A stretch of 52,092 nt of DNA from the NCBI GenBank assembly GCA_029006345.1, contig JAQXGK010000019.1:1-52092 (forward strand). Direction: 5' to 3'. This DNA comes from Bacillota bacterium. Its GTDB lineage: Bacteria > Bacillota > Clostridia > Oscillospirales > SIG627. Both the position numbers and the translations under genes were made by a program. Below, one piece after another: positions 23,908 through 31,975 of the stretch (its first letter is position 1; every line of letters starts with the position of its first letter). The notes beneath the pieces were generated by a model. It was not told where the DNA came from. It ran no database searches and was given only the letters and a program-made list of their open reading frames with translations.

Positions 23908-25052
23908 ATTTTTTTACCGTGCGCGGATATTTCATCACCGAACATTTTTTCGGCGGCGGAAACACAGCTGTCGAGGGCATACTTGAGCCCCAGCTCGGCG
24001 TAACGCATTTCGGTCTCCCGGCGGATATCCGGATGCTCTATCCAGTAGTCGATTTTTTTGGCGAGCGCCGCAGGGTCTCCGGCGGGGAAAAGGCTGCGGT
24101 CATCAAGCGCAAATTGCGGGGTGGCGCTGCGGGGACTGTCGGCTATTATCGGCACCAGTCCGCCGGCGAAAGCCTCCATGCATGACATGGCCTCGATCTC
24201 TATATCGGCAGAGTGTACGTAAAGGTCGCTCATGGCAATCATATTGAGAAGCTCGGACTTTGAGAAGAAGTTGTTATATACGTCTACTCCGCATTTTTCA
24301 GCCCGGCTGAGAATCTGTTTTTTGCGAGGGCCGTTTCCCGCTAAGACCAGTTTGATCTCTTTGCGATGGCGGGAAAGGGCGACTGCGTCCACCGTAACAT
24401 CCTGCCGTTTTTCTATCGACAGTCTTCCGGTAGATAAAATCACGAATTTTCCGTCAAACTCGGGCGTTTTGGGAAGCTTATTGTACTTGAAATCGGGGTC
24501 GATACCGTTGGAAATGACATGAAGCTCGCTTTTGTAGCCGTGCTTTTTCAGTTCGTTTGCTATGAAATTGCTCGGGCAGTGAATTCTATCGGTATAGCGG
24601 TAAATATATAAGCGAAACCAGTGATATATAAGGTTATTTATAAACCGGCAGTTGCCGAGATGAATGGACGATGAAATATTTTCGGGCTGAACATGAAACG
24701 CCGCAGTACACGGTATTCCCTCCCGGCGGGCGAGCTTGACGGCATTGTGAGATACGGCAAAAGGTGTGAGCAGATGAACGACATCGGCCCAGTGAACGGC
24801 TTCGGATATAATCCTTTTATCCACCTTGGCAAAGGTCATTCCCTGAGAGGATACAAGCTTGTCGAAAACGGGAATGTACTTTTTCTTCATAAGATAGGCT
24901 GTTTTGCCGGGTGCAACATCCTCAGGCGTGCCGTAGGAAAGCACTCTGACCTCATTGCCGTGGCGTTCAAGCACTTCGGCAAAGCGGCGCGCCGATATGG
25001 TCATGCCGTTGTTGGCTCTGTAAAACTGGTCGGCAATCAAAAGAATTTTCAC
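23904..25052 (-). CDS. GT4-family glycosyltransferase, probably glycolipid-forming
   Basis: GT-B fold glycosyltransferase of about 382 residues. The N-terminal domain starts ILLIADQFYRANNGMT; the C-terminal donor domain has VISNGIDPDF, STGRLSIEKRQDV and AMSCMEAFAGGLVPI with the sugar-nucleotide Glu. The overall pattern resembles diacylglycerol and phosphatidylinositol glycosyltransferases. An ATG at 25058 is only two bases from GGAGG, so the GTG at 25052, seven bases from it, is the better start. Coupled to a PlsC-like acyltransferase; UDP-glucose from GalU is a possible donor. Confidence 0.82.
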   Translation of the reverse strand: MKILLIADQFYRANNGMTISARRFAEVLERHGNEVRVLSYGTPEDVAPGKTAYLMKKKYIPVFDKLVSSQGMTFAKVDKRIISEAVHWADVVHLLTPFAVSHNAVKLARREGIPCTAAFHVQPENISSSIHLGNCRFINNLIYHWFRLYIYRYTDRIHCPSNFIANELKKHGYKSELHVISNGIDPDFKYNKLPKTPEFDGKFVILSTGRLSIEKRQDVTVDAVALSRHRKEIKLVLAGNGPRKKQILSRAEKCGVDVYNNFFSKSELLNMIAMSDLYVHSADIEIEAMSCMEAFAGGLVPIIADSPRSATPQFALDDRSLFPAGDPAALAKKIDYWIEHPDIRRETEMRYAELGLKYALDSCVSAAEKMFGDEISAHGKKI

Positions 25053-25205
25053 GGTCATTCCTCCGGAGAGTATGGTTTATACTATTTTAGCAGAAAAGCA
25101 GGCTTTTTTCAACAATAACCGTGAAAAGGCCTGCAAGCGGGCGGATAACGGTAATTTTGTCATGTGAAGCTGAAGCTTGTAAAGATGACTCGGACGAAAA
25201 GTAAA

Positions 25206-25221
25206 GGAGCCGAAAGGCTCC
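25206..25221 (-). terminator. Weak terminator after the group B hydrogenase gene
   Basis: GGAGCC and GGCTCC close a GAAA loop (TTTC on the minus strand); the minus strand continues TTTACTTTTC. It is 30 bases beyond the stop at 25251. Bases 25059-25200 hold nothing else I can assign. Confidence 0.5.
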
Positions 25222-25250
25222 GAAACTTTATTATATTCTGATATGACTTT

Positions 25251-26687
25251 TTAAGAAGGCTTGTTTTTAAGACGGCCGGAGGCGTCGGACATTATTTTTT
25301 CCTCTGCCTGAGAGCCGAAGCGGTCTATCTCGCTCTTGCCCTTTTCGCCGTGAGTCAGACAGCCGGCGCCGCCGATGCATCCGCCGACGCACGCCATGCC
25401 CTCTATAAAGTTGGCGTCGAGGGCGCCGCGACCCGCTTTGAGCAGCGCCGCCTTGCAGGAGGCGATACCGTTGCAGATTTGCGGCTTGAATTCAAAATCG
25501 GTTTTTCCGCGTTCTCTGAGTCCCTCGGCGACCGCCTCGGTAAGTCCGCCGCTGCGGGCAAACACTCTGCCGAAGTATGAGGCGTCGGAAATCTTCTCCG
25601 CTTCAAGCGTGACAAGGTCGATGTCGCGGCTGTCGAGCAGGGCCTGAAGCTCCTCAAATGTAATGACGCTGTCGACAAAGCGCCTGACCTCCGGCTTCTG
25701 GAATTCGCTCTTTTTTGCGGTGCAGGGGCCGATGAACACTACCCTTGCGGTCGGGTCTTTTTCCTTGATGAGAAAGCCGGTCATTGCCATGGGAGAAAGA
25801 TTGTGCGAGATGTATTTTTCGAGCTCGGGAAACTGACGCTTTACATATTCGACAAAGGCGGGACAGCAGGAGCTTGTCAGAAAACCCTTTTCTGCCAGCT
25901 CGTTTGATTCGCTGTATGCCACCATATCCGCGCCGAGCGCAACCTCAACGACGCGCAGAAAGCCGAGCTTTTTGATACCAGCGAAAATCTGCCCTGTTTC
26001 GACGCCCTCAAACTGTCCGGCAATCGAGGGGGCGACTATGGCGTACATATTGTAGGCGGTGTTGTTTTTACTGCGCTTTAACAGGTCGATGACGTTCAGA
26101 ATGAACGACTTATCCATAATCGCGCCGAACGGACACTGATATATGCAGGCGCCGCAGTTAATGCACTTTTTCTCATCTATGCGCGCGGCATGATCCTCGC
26201 GCATGCTGATAGCCTTTACATGGCAGGCATTTTCGCACGGGCGCTTGTAATTGACAATGGCGCTGTACGGGCAGACCTTGGCGCAGGCGCCGCATTCGAC
26301 GCATTTGGTCTTATCTATATGTGCCTTCTGCAGATTGTCAAAGCTGATGGCTCCCAGGCGGCAGACCGATTCGCAGTGGTGGGCGATACAGCCGCGGCAG
26401 GCGTCAGTGACGGCATAACCGCCGACGGGACAGTCGTCGCAGGCGATGTCAATGACCTCGACTATATTCGGATTTCGCTTGTCTCCGCCCATAGCGAGCT
26501 TGACGCGCTCGGCGAGAATGGCGCGCTCCTTATACACGCAGCAGCGCATTGTTGCTTCTTTGCCCGGGACGATGGTCTTCGGGATGTCCGTGAGATTTTC
26601 GAGCAGAGCGTCCTTGTACGCCAGCCGCGAAACCTCGCAAAGAACCTTATATTTTAATTGCTGAACCTTTGTTTCGAATTTTTTCAT
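25251..26687 (-). CDS. Monomeric [FeFe]-hydrogenase, group B type
   Basis: A 478-residue cytoplasmic iron-sulfur enzyme expected to reduce protons with ferredoxin or oxidise H2. Three ferredoxin-like cysteine sets are visible (Cys97-109, Cys129-139, Cys175-185). The H-cluster motifs are complete: L1 TSSCCPAF (Cys274/275), L2 GPCTAKKSE (Cys322) and L3 EGMACVGGCIGGAG (Cys433 and Cys437). The TSSCC and SSC-type L1 and N-terminal extension place it with group B rather than the classical group A. No maturase (HydEFG) or partner diaphorase is nearby. It lies 75 bases after the phosphatase gene, in the same direction, and may be in the rex operon. Confidence 0.88.
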   Translation of the reverse strand: MKKFETKVQQLKYKVLCEVSRLAYKDALLENLTDIPKTIVPGKEATMRCCVYKERAILAERVKLAMGGDKRNPNIVEVIDIACDDCPVGGYAVTDACRGCIAHHCESVCRLGAISFDNLQKAHIDKTKCVECGACAKVCPYSAIVNYKRPCENACHVKAISMREDHAARIDEKKCINCGACIYQCPFGAIMDKSFILNVIDLLKRSKNNTAYNMYAIVAPSIAGQFEGVETGQIFAGIKKLGFLRVVEVALGADMVAYSESNELAEKGFLTSSCCPAFVEYVKRQFPELEKYISHNLSPMAMTGFLIKEKDPTARVVFIGPCTAKKSEFQKPEVRRFVDSVITFEELQALLDSRDIDLVTLEAEKISDASYFGRVFARSGGLTEAVAEGLRERGKTDFEFKPQICNGIASCKAALLKAGRGALDANFIEGMACVGGCIGGAGCLTHGEKGKSEIDRFGSQAEEKIMSDASGRLKNKPS

Positions 26688-26761
26688 CTGTCAACCTGCC
26701 AAAGCGTTTAAACGGCATTTATATACAGAATTATTTTACCACATTCTGTCAAGAGTGTTTA

Positions 26762-27934
26762 TCAGAAATAGCTGACCTTTATACGTTTACCCATTTTGCG
26801 AAGACACTCGGCCAGATCGTTGACAAGGCGCATTTTCACGTTAAAGCTTATCGGGTCTGCGGAATTCTGATGGGCGGGGTTTATCGCCTTGCCTACAAAA
26901 AAGTTTATGTCGGTGGCTTCTTCAAACAGCATTCTGGCGATGAGCGAGGCTCCGTCCCTGCCGGCGCTCCAGACGCGGTAGCTTTCATTGTCGGCGAGAT
27001 AATCCTCGGCGTAGGATAAAACGCGGTTTATCGTTATAACGCCCTCGGTGACCAAATCCACGCCCTCTATTTTTGAGGTGGGCGGTATTTGAGGATCGGC
27101 AAAATTCAGTTCGGGTACAAGCGGTTTTCCGAGATACTCGGCGGCTATTTCCGAGGTGGTGCCGCCGCAGACGATGTGTTTGCCGCCCTTTGAAAAGAAC
27201 AGCGACATCATTTTGCCGCAGTCGCTTCTGTCGGAGGGAGGACCGATGACAAGGCTGACCGGCTCCCGCTGTCGTATGCGCGCACAGCAGACGGTGGTAT
27301 CGTCTCCCGGCTCGCCTTCGTACAGCGAGTAACATTCGTCTGCAAGCACGCTTGACAGAGTTTTCGCCGTGAAGCCCACACCGGTAAGCGGCTTGAGATA
27401 TTCTATCACCCGGTCGCGGTCCCATTCGTAGTTGAGATTCATTCCCGTTCCGGCATGAATGACACCGTCGCTCATGGCGACGAAGATATCTCCGTCCCGG
27501 ACGCTGAGGCGGGAGCAAAGTATCGTTTTGCCGCCGATATTGACAGTTTCGTACGGGTAATCCACGCTTTCGCCGTCCCGGAAGAAAATTACCCTGGGAT
27601 TATCGTACTGAATGAGCTCGGCGGTTTCGCCCGGACCGGTACGGATTGCCGTGAAGGTGGAATACGCGACCTTTCGCTCGGAGCACACCGGAAGCGTGGA
27701 GGCAACGGTTTCTATACAGTTTTCGACCGACATGCCCTCTGCCAGCATGGTGGAGATTATTTTCGAGGTCAGTGTGGACAGAATATTTGCCTTTACTCCG
27801 CTACCGAGACCGTCGGCAAGCACGCTTACAAACGAGCCGTCCTCACAGTACTTTTGTTCTACATGGTCGCCGCAGAGCTCCTCGCCGTGCCTGATGAGAC
27901 TGCGGTAGCCGTAATCGGTGCAATATTTAGTCAT
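26762..27934 (-). CDS. SpoIIE-type PP2C serine/threonine phosphatase
   Basis: A 390-residue soluble protein. Residues 1-225 form the PP2C fold of the SpoIIE/RsbU family: the metal-binding Asp in SVLADGLGSGVKA, the core SDGVIHAG, and EPGDDTTVCCARI at the end of the domain. Residues about 230-390 are an additional domain with no recognised family, containing GGTTSEIAAEYLG. Its first eight bases overlap the end of the sensory hydrogenase gene, so the two are made together. In [FeFe] group C3 loci, phosphatases of this kind are linked to a sensory hydrogenase; the target protein is unknown and no anti-anti-sigma partner is in view. Confidence 0.88.
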   Translation of the reverse strand: MTKYCTDYGYRSLIRHGEELCGDHVEQKYCEDGSFVSVLADGLGSGVKANILSTLTSKIISTMLAEGMSVENCIETVASTLPVCSERKVAYSTFTAIRTGPGETAELIQYDNPRVIFFRDGESVDYPYETVNIGGKTILCSRLSVRDGDIFVAMSDGVIHAGTGMNLNYEWDRDRVIEYLKPLTGVGFTAKTLSSVLADECYSLYEGEPGDDTTVCCARIRQREPVSLVIGPPSDRSDCGKMMSLFFSKGGKHIVCGGTTSEIAAEYLGKPLVPELNFADPQIPPTSKIEGVDLVTEGVITINRVLSYAEDYLADNESYRVWSAGRDGASLIARMLFEEATDINFFVGKAINPAHQNSADPISFNVKMRLVNDLAECLRKMGKRIKVSYF

Positions 27935-29600
27935 CTGACAGCGACTCCTTGAGTTTAGTCAGCGCGATTTTGGTTTCTGCCGTGGTTTCGCCGAGAAGCG
28001 ACGCGATTTCCTGCACGGCTCTCATCTGCTTCTCTATGACCTTGTCGGTGACCTCGATGGTCTGACGGCTGATACTGTCCTTCTTCTCGCGCTGAGCCTC
28101 ATCCTCTGTGACATCCTGCATAATGCAGGTGATGGTGCGGTAGGCGGCGTCGTAAACCACGGTTTCGTCGACATATCTGGAATACTCGGCAAGATAGCGG
28201 CGTTTTTTCGGAAGTGAACGCTTGAGATTGAGCGCCTTGATATAATCCGCCGGATCGGTTATGCGGATAACCGGTTCGCCCAGGACGTCGGAGGCGTCGC
28301 GCAGGTTGAAAATTCTGAGTGCGGCGGCGTTTATTTCCTGAACCTCCATTTCTTCATTAAGAAGAATGATACCGTTGGGAGTATTTCTGATTATACTGTC
28401 GGAGAGCGACTGTGCGCGCTCCTTTAAGTACGGCAGACACATGGTCAAATCCGCTTTGCCGCGCAAAACGGCCTTAGCCTTCTCGCGGCAGGAATCGTAG
28501 CCGCAGGAGCCGCAGTTGAGCTCATCCTCCGGCTTGGTCTTGCCCATTTCCCGCAAAACAGAACGGATTTCTTCCTCTGAGGGCTCCGAGCTGCCGCTTG
28601 CCGACGGAAGATGAGAGCAGGTGAGTCTTTCCGGCGAAAAGTCGGCGGAAAAATCTTGCTCTCCCACAAGGCTGTTTACGGCTATGTAATCGGTTATCGG
28701 GCTGTGGTGCGTCTTTTCCATGACCGGTCCGCCGATACAGCTTCCGCTGCACGCCGACATTTCGACGAAACATTTCTTAATATTGCCGGCGATGATATCG
28801 TGAAGCGCCGCGAGACAGTTTTCCATGCCGTCTACCGACATATATGTATAGCCGGAGGGCTTATCCATGCAGCTGATTATTCCCCCCGAGGTGGGGAAGG
28901 AACGCGCTCTGCCGCTGCCGTCGGGAACGGGAGCGGACGGCTCGAGCTCGATTTTTTCTGCCTCAAACCATTCCGTAAGCTCCTCAAAGGTGAGAGCGCA
29001 GTCAACGTTCGCGTCGACATCCCGCGCCTCGGCCTTTTTAGAAATGCAGGGGCCGATAAATACTGTGTATGAATCGGGGTTTCTGCGCTTTAAGTCGGCA
29101 CAGTGAGCCTCCATGGGAGTAACTACATTTGCCAAAAACGGCAGTGCGGCGGGATAATACTTCTCAATAAGCAGATTTACCGTGTGACAGCAGGAGGAAA
29201 TAATCAGGTCGTGCGAGCCGTCCGACAGCAGGCTTTCATACTGCTTTTTGACCATTGTGGCGCCGACGGCGGTCTCCTCCGCGCCGGCAAAGCCGAGCTT
29301 AATGAGACCGTTTGTCAGGCTGGCGAAGGAAACGCCCGAATAATTCGCTGACCAGGACGGAGCAACGCTGACAAAGACCTGTTTGCCGCTCTGTATCAGA
29401 ACGCGCGCTTTTTCGACATCATTTCGTATCTCTTTTGCATTCTGCGGACAAACCACAAAGCACCTGCCGCAGAGAATACATTCATCGGCGATAATATGAG
29501 CTTGATTTCCGGAAAAACGAATGGATTTGACCGGGCAATTCCGTATGCACTTATAGCAGTTCTTGCAGTTTGATTTTTTTAGCTTGAGTATGTCTGTCAT
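27927..29600 (-). CDS. Sensory [FeFe]-hydrogenase with PAS domain (HydS, group C3-like)
   Basis: A 557-residue soluble protein. Two ferredoxin-type clusters lie near residues 12-22 and 41-51. The H-domain has altered motifs: ISSCCHTV (Cys137/138) where active enzymes usually have a Pro after CC, then GPCISKKAE (Cys185) and EMSACSGSCIGGP (Cys284/288). A further Cys cluster, CGSCGYDSC with Cys388, a PAS domain (about 400-500), and a helical tail (500-555) follow. No kinase domain is present. The next gene is a SpoIIE-type phosphatase, overlapping by eight bases. This matches putative H2- or redox-sensing group C3 proteins. AAGGAGC precedes the ATG. Confidence 0.87.
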   Translation of the reverse strand: MTDILKLKKSNCKNCYKCIRNCPVKSIRFSGNQAHIIADECILCGRCFVVCPQNAKEIRNDVEKARVLIQSGKQVFVSVAPSWSANYSGVSFASLTNGLIKLGFAGAEETAVGATMVKKQYESLLSDGSHDLIISSCCHTVNLLIEKYYPAALPFLANVVTPMEAHCADLKRRNPDSYTVFIGPCISKKAEARDVDANVDCALTFEELTEWFEAEKIELEPSAPVPDGSGRARSFPTSGGIISCMDKPSGYTYMSVDGMENCLAALHDIIAGNIKKCFVEMSACSGSCIGGPVMEKTHHSPITDYIAVNSLVGEQDFSADFSPERLTCSHLPSASGSSEPSEEEIRSVLREMGKTKPEDELNCGSCGYDSCREKAKAVLRGKADLTMCLPYLKERAQSLSDSIIRNTPNGIILLNEEMEVQEINAAALRIFNLRDASDVLGEPVIRITDPADYIKALNLKRSLPKKRRYLAEYSRYVDETVVYDAAYRTITCIMQDVTEDEAQREKKDSISRQTIEVTDKVIEKQMRAVQEIASLLGETTAETKIALTKLKESLSDD

Positions 29601-29638
29601 TGGCTGAAAGCTCCTTTCGGAAGGCTTGATTTATCCTG

Positions 29639-30280
29639 TTATTTCTCTTTTTCCGACAGTTCGGTAAGATGGCGTGAAAGTACGGCAAGAGAAATTGCCA
29701 TATTTTCGCTTTTGACTAAGATATTGTCCGGCGCTTCGAGATGACAGGGTGCAAAATTCCAAATCGCCCTGACGCCTCCTTCAACGAGAGCGTCGCAGAC
29801 CTTCTGCGCATGCGCCGCGGGAACCGTGATTATTCCAATATGGATATTCATACGCCGGCAGAGGTCGGTCAGCTTTTCTGCCGGAAGAATTTTCTTGCCG
29901 TTGCAGTCGTCCTCCCCGATAACTGCCGGGTCTGAGTCAAAGGCGGCGACGATTTCCAATCCGTACTCCGCAAATCCCGAATAATCGAGCAGAGCACGGC
30001 CGAGCTTGCCCGCTCCGACAAGCACCGCATCCTTGGTATCGTTGCAGCCCAAGAAGGTCTCAATATCGGTTTTCAGCTCCTCGATGCAGTAGCCGAGCTT
30101 GGGCCTGCCGCCCGAGCTGACCTGCGCGAGGTCCTTTCTGACCTGAATTTCGCCGAGTCCGAGGGCTGCGGCTATCGCACCTGCCGAGATATTTCCTCCG
30201 CGCGAAACAGCGTCGCTTTTCAGGTAATTAAGATATACGGGGAGCCGCTGCAGCGTTTGAATAGAAATGTTTTCGCCCAT
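29639..30280 (-). CDS. rex: Redox-sensing transcriptional repressor Rex
   Basis: A 213-residue homodimeric repressor that binds DNA when NAD+ is abundant and releases it when NADH accumulates, controlling fermentation and hydrogenase genes. Residues 1-80 hold the winged helix with the conserved VRKDLAQVSSGGRPKLGY; a Rossmann domain follows with GAGKLG (89-94) and a swapped C-terminal helix. The gap to the sensory hydrogenase is 38 bases. It is the first gene of the apparent rex-hydS-phosphatase operon, so it probably autoregulates; a canonical Rex site (TTGTTAA...TTAACAA) was not found near it. Confidence 0.93.
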   Translation of the reverse strand: MGENISIQTLQRLPVYLNYLKSDAVSRGGNISAGAIAAALGLGEIQVRKDLAQVSSGGRPKLGYCIEELKTDIETFLGCNDTKDAVLVGAGKLGRALLDYSGFAEYGLEIVAAFDSDPAVIGEDDCNGKKILPAEKLTDLCRRMNIHIGIITVPAAHAQKVCDALVEGGVRAIWNFAPCHLEAPDNILVKSENMAISLAVLSRHLTELSEKEK

Positions 30281-30356
30281 AATATTGCCCTTTCGGTAAA
30301 CATAGTTTTTTTCAAGTATATCATACTATATTCCGGGCAGTTTGAACAGTAGCAAA

Positions 30357-30394
30357 AAACGATATATCGATATACTGCTATCGATATATCGTTT
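30357..30394. promoter_or_regulatory. Perfect 16-bp inverted repeat between adh and rex
   Basis: Arms AAACGATATATCGATA (30357-30372) and exact complement (30379-30394) around a six-base centre. On the minus strand it ends CGTTTTTTGC, so it may terminate the alcohol dehydrogenase transcript 110 bases after its stop, or act as an operator upstream of rex. AGCA/TGCT extends the arms after a bulge. Confidence 0.65.
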
Positions 30395-30502
30395 CTGCTG
30401 CCGATAAAGGATTTGCCCGACGGATGCTTGCCGGCGCGGTGAAGAAGCCGCGCCGCATTCGCCGGGCGTGAGGAAATATATGAAAATCTTAGAAATCGGC
30501 TA

Positions 30503-31720
30503 TCAGAAATCTACTTCGGTGTCGTAGTAGCAGCACTTGAGCAGTTTTTCCATTTCTTCCTGTGTGGGAATTCTGGGGTTGGAGCCTGTGCAAGCGTCGC
30601 CGATAGCGTTCTTTGCAATCTCGGGCAGTCTCTCAAGGAATACATTCTCGGGAACAAAGCCCTGCTCTGTCGGATAGCTGTCGGCACCGTAGTTCTTGAT
30701 GCAGTGCGGGATGTTGAGGCTGTCGTTCATGCCGCGGAGGTAGTCGATGAGAAGGCGAACCTTTTCAGCTACTGTGTTTCCTCCGAGGTTCATGTAGTCG
30801 GCGATAACTGCGTAGCGCTTAGCGGCTGTCTCATCCTTTGCATTGAAGGCGATAACCTTGGGAAGATACATAGCGTTTGCCGCGCCGTGGATGATGTGCG
30901 CGCCGTAGTCGGCAAAAGCCGCGCCGGTCTTGTGCGCCATCGAGTGAACGATACCGAGAAGAGCATTGGAGAACGCCATTCCGGCAAGGCACTGAGCGTT
31001 GTGCATGCTGTCACGCTTGCCCATATCGCCGTTATAGCTGTCTACAAGGTCGTCCTGAATCATCTTGATTGCGAATATTGCAAGCGGATCGGTGTAGTCG
31101 CTGTTGGCCGTCGAAACATATGCCTCGATGGAGTGAGTCATAGCGTCCATACCGGTGTGAGCTACAAGCTTCTTGGGCATGGTCTCGGCGAGGTCGGGGT
31201 CTACGATTGCTACATCGGGAGTGATCTCGAAGTCAGCTATCGGATACTTGATACCCTTGCTGTAATCGGTAATGATGGAGAATGCAGTTACCTCTGTTGC
31301 TGTGCCTGAGGTGGAAGAAATAGCACAGAATTTAGCTTTCTTGCGAAGCTTGGGAAGTCCGAATACCTTGCACATATCCTCGAAGGTAACCTCGGGATAC
31401 TCATATTTAATCCACATAGCCTTTGCAGCGTCGATGGGTGAACCGCCGCCCATTGCAATAATCCAGTCGGGCTGGAACTTGAGCATAGCTTCTGCGCCCT
31501 TCATAACTGTCTCGACTGAGGGATCGGGCTCGATACCTTCAAAAAGCTCAACCTCCATGCCGGCTTCCTTCAGGTAAGCCTCTGCCTTGTCGAGAAATCC
31601 GAACTTCTTCATTGAGCCGCCGCCGACGCAGATCATAGCTCTCTTGCCTTCAAAGGTCTTGAGCGCCTCGAGCGCACCCTTGCCGTGGTATAAGTCTCTC
31701 GGTAATGTAAATCTTGCCAT
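30503..31720 (-). CDS. Iron-containing alcohol dehydrogenase
   Basis: Group III (Fe-dependent) NAD(P)-linked alcohol dehydrogenase, 405 residues. The nucleotide site is GGGSPIDAAKA; metal-ligand His sit in HSMAHKTGAAFADYGAHIIHG and the preceding HTGMDAMTHSIEAYVS. It resembles clostridial ethanol/butanol dehydrogenases and the C-terminal half of AdhE. The ATG at 31720 is eight bases from GGAGG, so it is preferred to the ATG at 31726, which is two bases away. Lies between the rex operon and a LysR gene, all in one direction; it could use NADH for ethanol formation under the same redox control. Confidence 0.9.
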   Translation of the reverse strand: MARFTLPRDLYHGKGALEALKTFEGKRAMICVGGGSMKKFGFLDKAEAYLKEAGMEVELFEGIEPDPSVETVMKGAEAMLKFQPDWIIAMGGGSPIDAAKAMWIKYEYPEVTFEDMCKVFGLPKLRKKAKFCAISSTSGTATEVTAFSIITDYSKGIKYPIADFEITPDVAIVDPDLAETMPKKLVAHTGMDAMTHSIEAYVSTANSDYTDPLAIFAIKMIQDDLVDSYNGDMGKRDSMHNAQCLAGMAFSNALLGIVHSMAHKTGAAFADYGAHIIHGAANAMYLPKVIAFNAKDETAAKRYAVIADYMNLGGNTVAEKVRLLIDYLRGMNDSLNIPHCIKNYGADSYPTEQGFVPENVFLERLPEIAKNAIGDACTGSNPRIPTQEEMEKLLKCCYYDTEVDF

Positions 31721-31812
31721 TTTCATTTCCTCCTGTTTCCCGAGTCAACGGGTTTTCTTTACACTGATATCTTATCACCGTTCGGTAAAATATGGGAAGT
31801 ACCAATAATGGA

Positions 31813-31876
31813 ATATCGATATACGATTATCTATATAACAAATATTACGACCGGTACAAGCATTATGTACCGGTCG
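31813..31876. promoter_or_regulatory. Palindromic control region upstream of adh
   Basis: Two elements. ATATCGATATAC (31813-31824) repeats exactly a 12-mer inside the 30357-30394 palindrome. An 11-base inverted repeat, CGACCGGTACA (31848-31858) and its complement (31866-31876) with a seven-base centre, resembles an operator. A tentative minus-strand promoter, TTGTAC with a 16-base gap then TATATA, lies across the region. Together they occupy the 250-base gap between lysR and adh. Confidence 0.5.
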
Positions 31877-31975
31877 GTTAAGTTTTAGACAGTATATAAT
31901 TTGTGCGGCACGGAAATGAGGCCGGACATACTGCGCAAACGGAGTCTTTCGGAGTATATCGCAGGAAAGAGGCGC

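Noticed and set aside
29600..30500. Canonical Rex operator upstream of rex or adh
   Set aside because: No TTGTTAA...TTAACAA or close TTGTGA...TCACAA pair was found; the palindrome at 30357-30394 does not fit the consensus.
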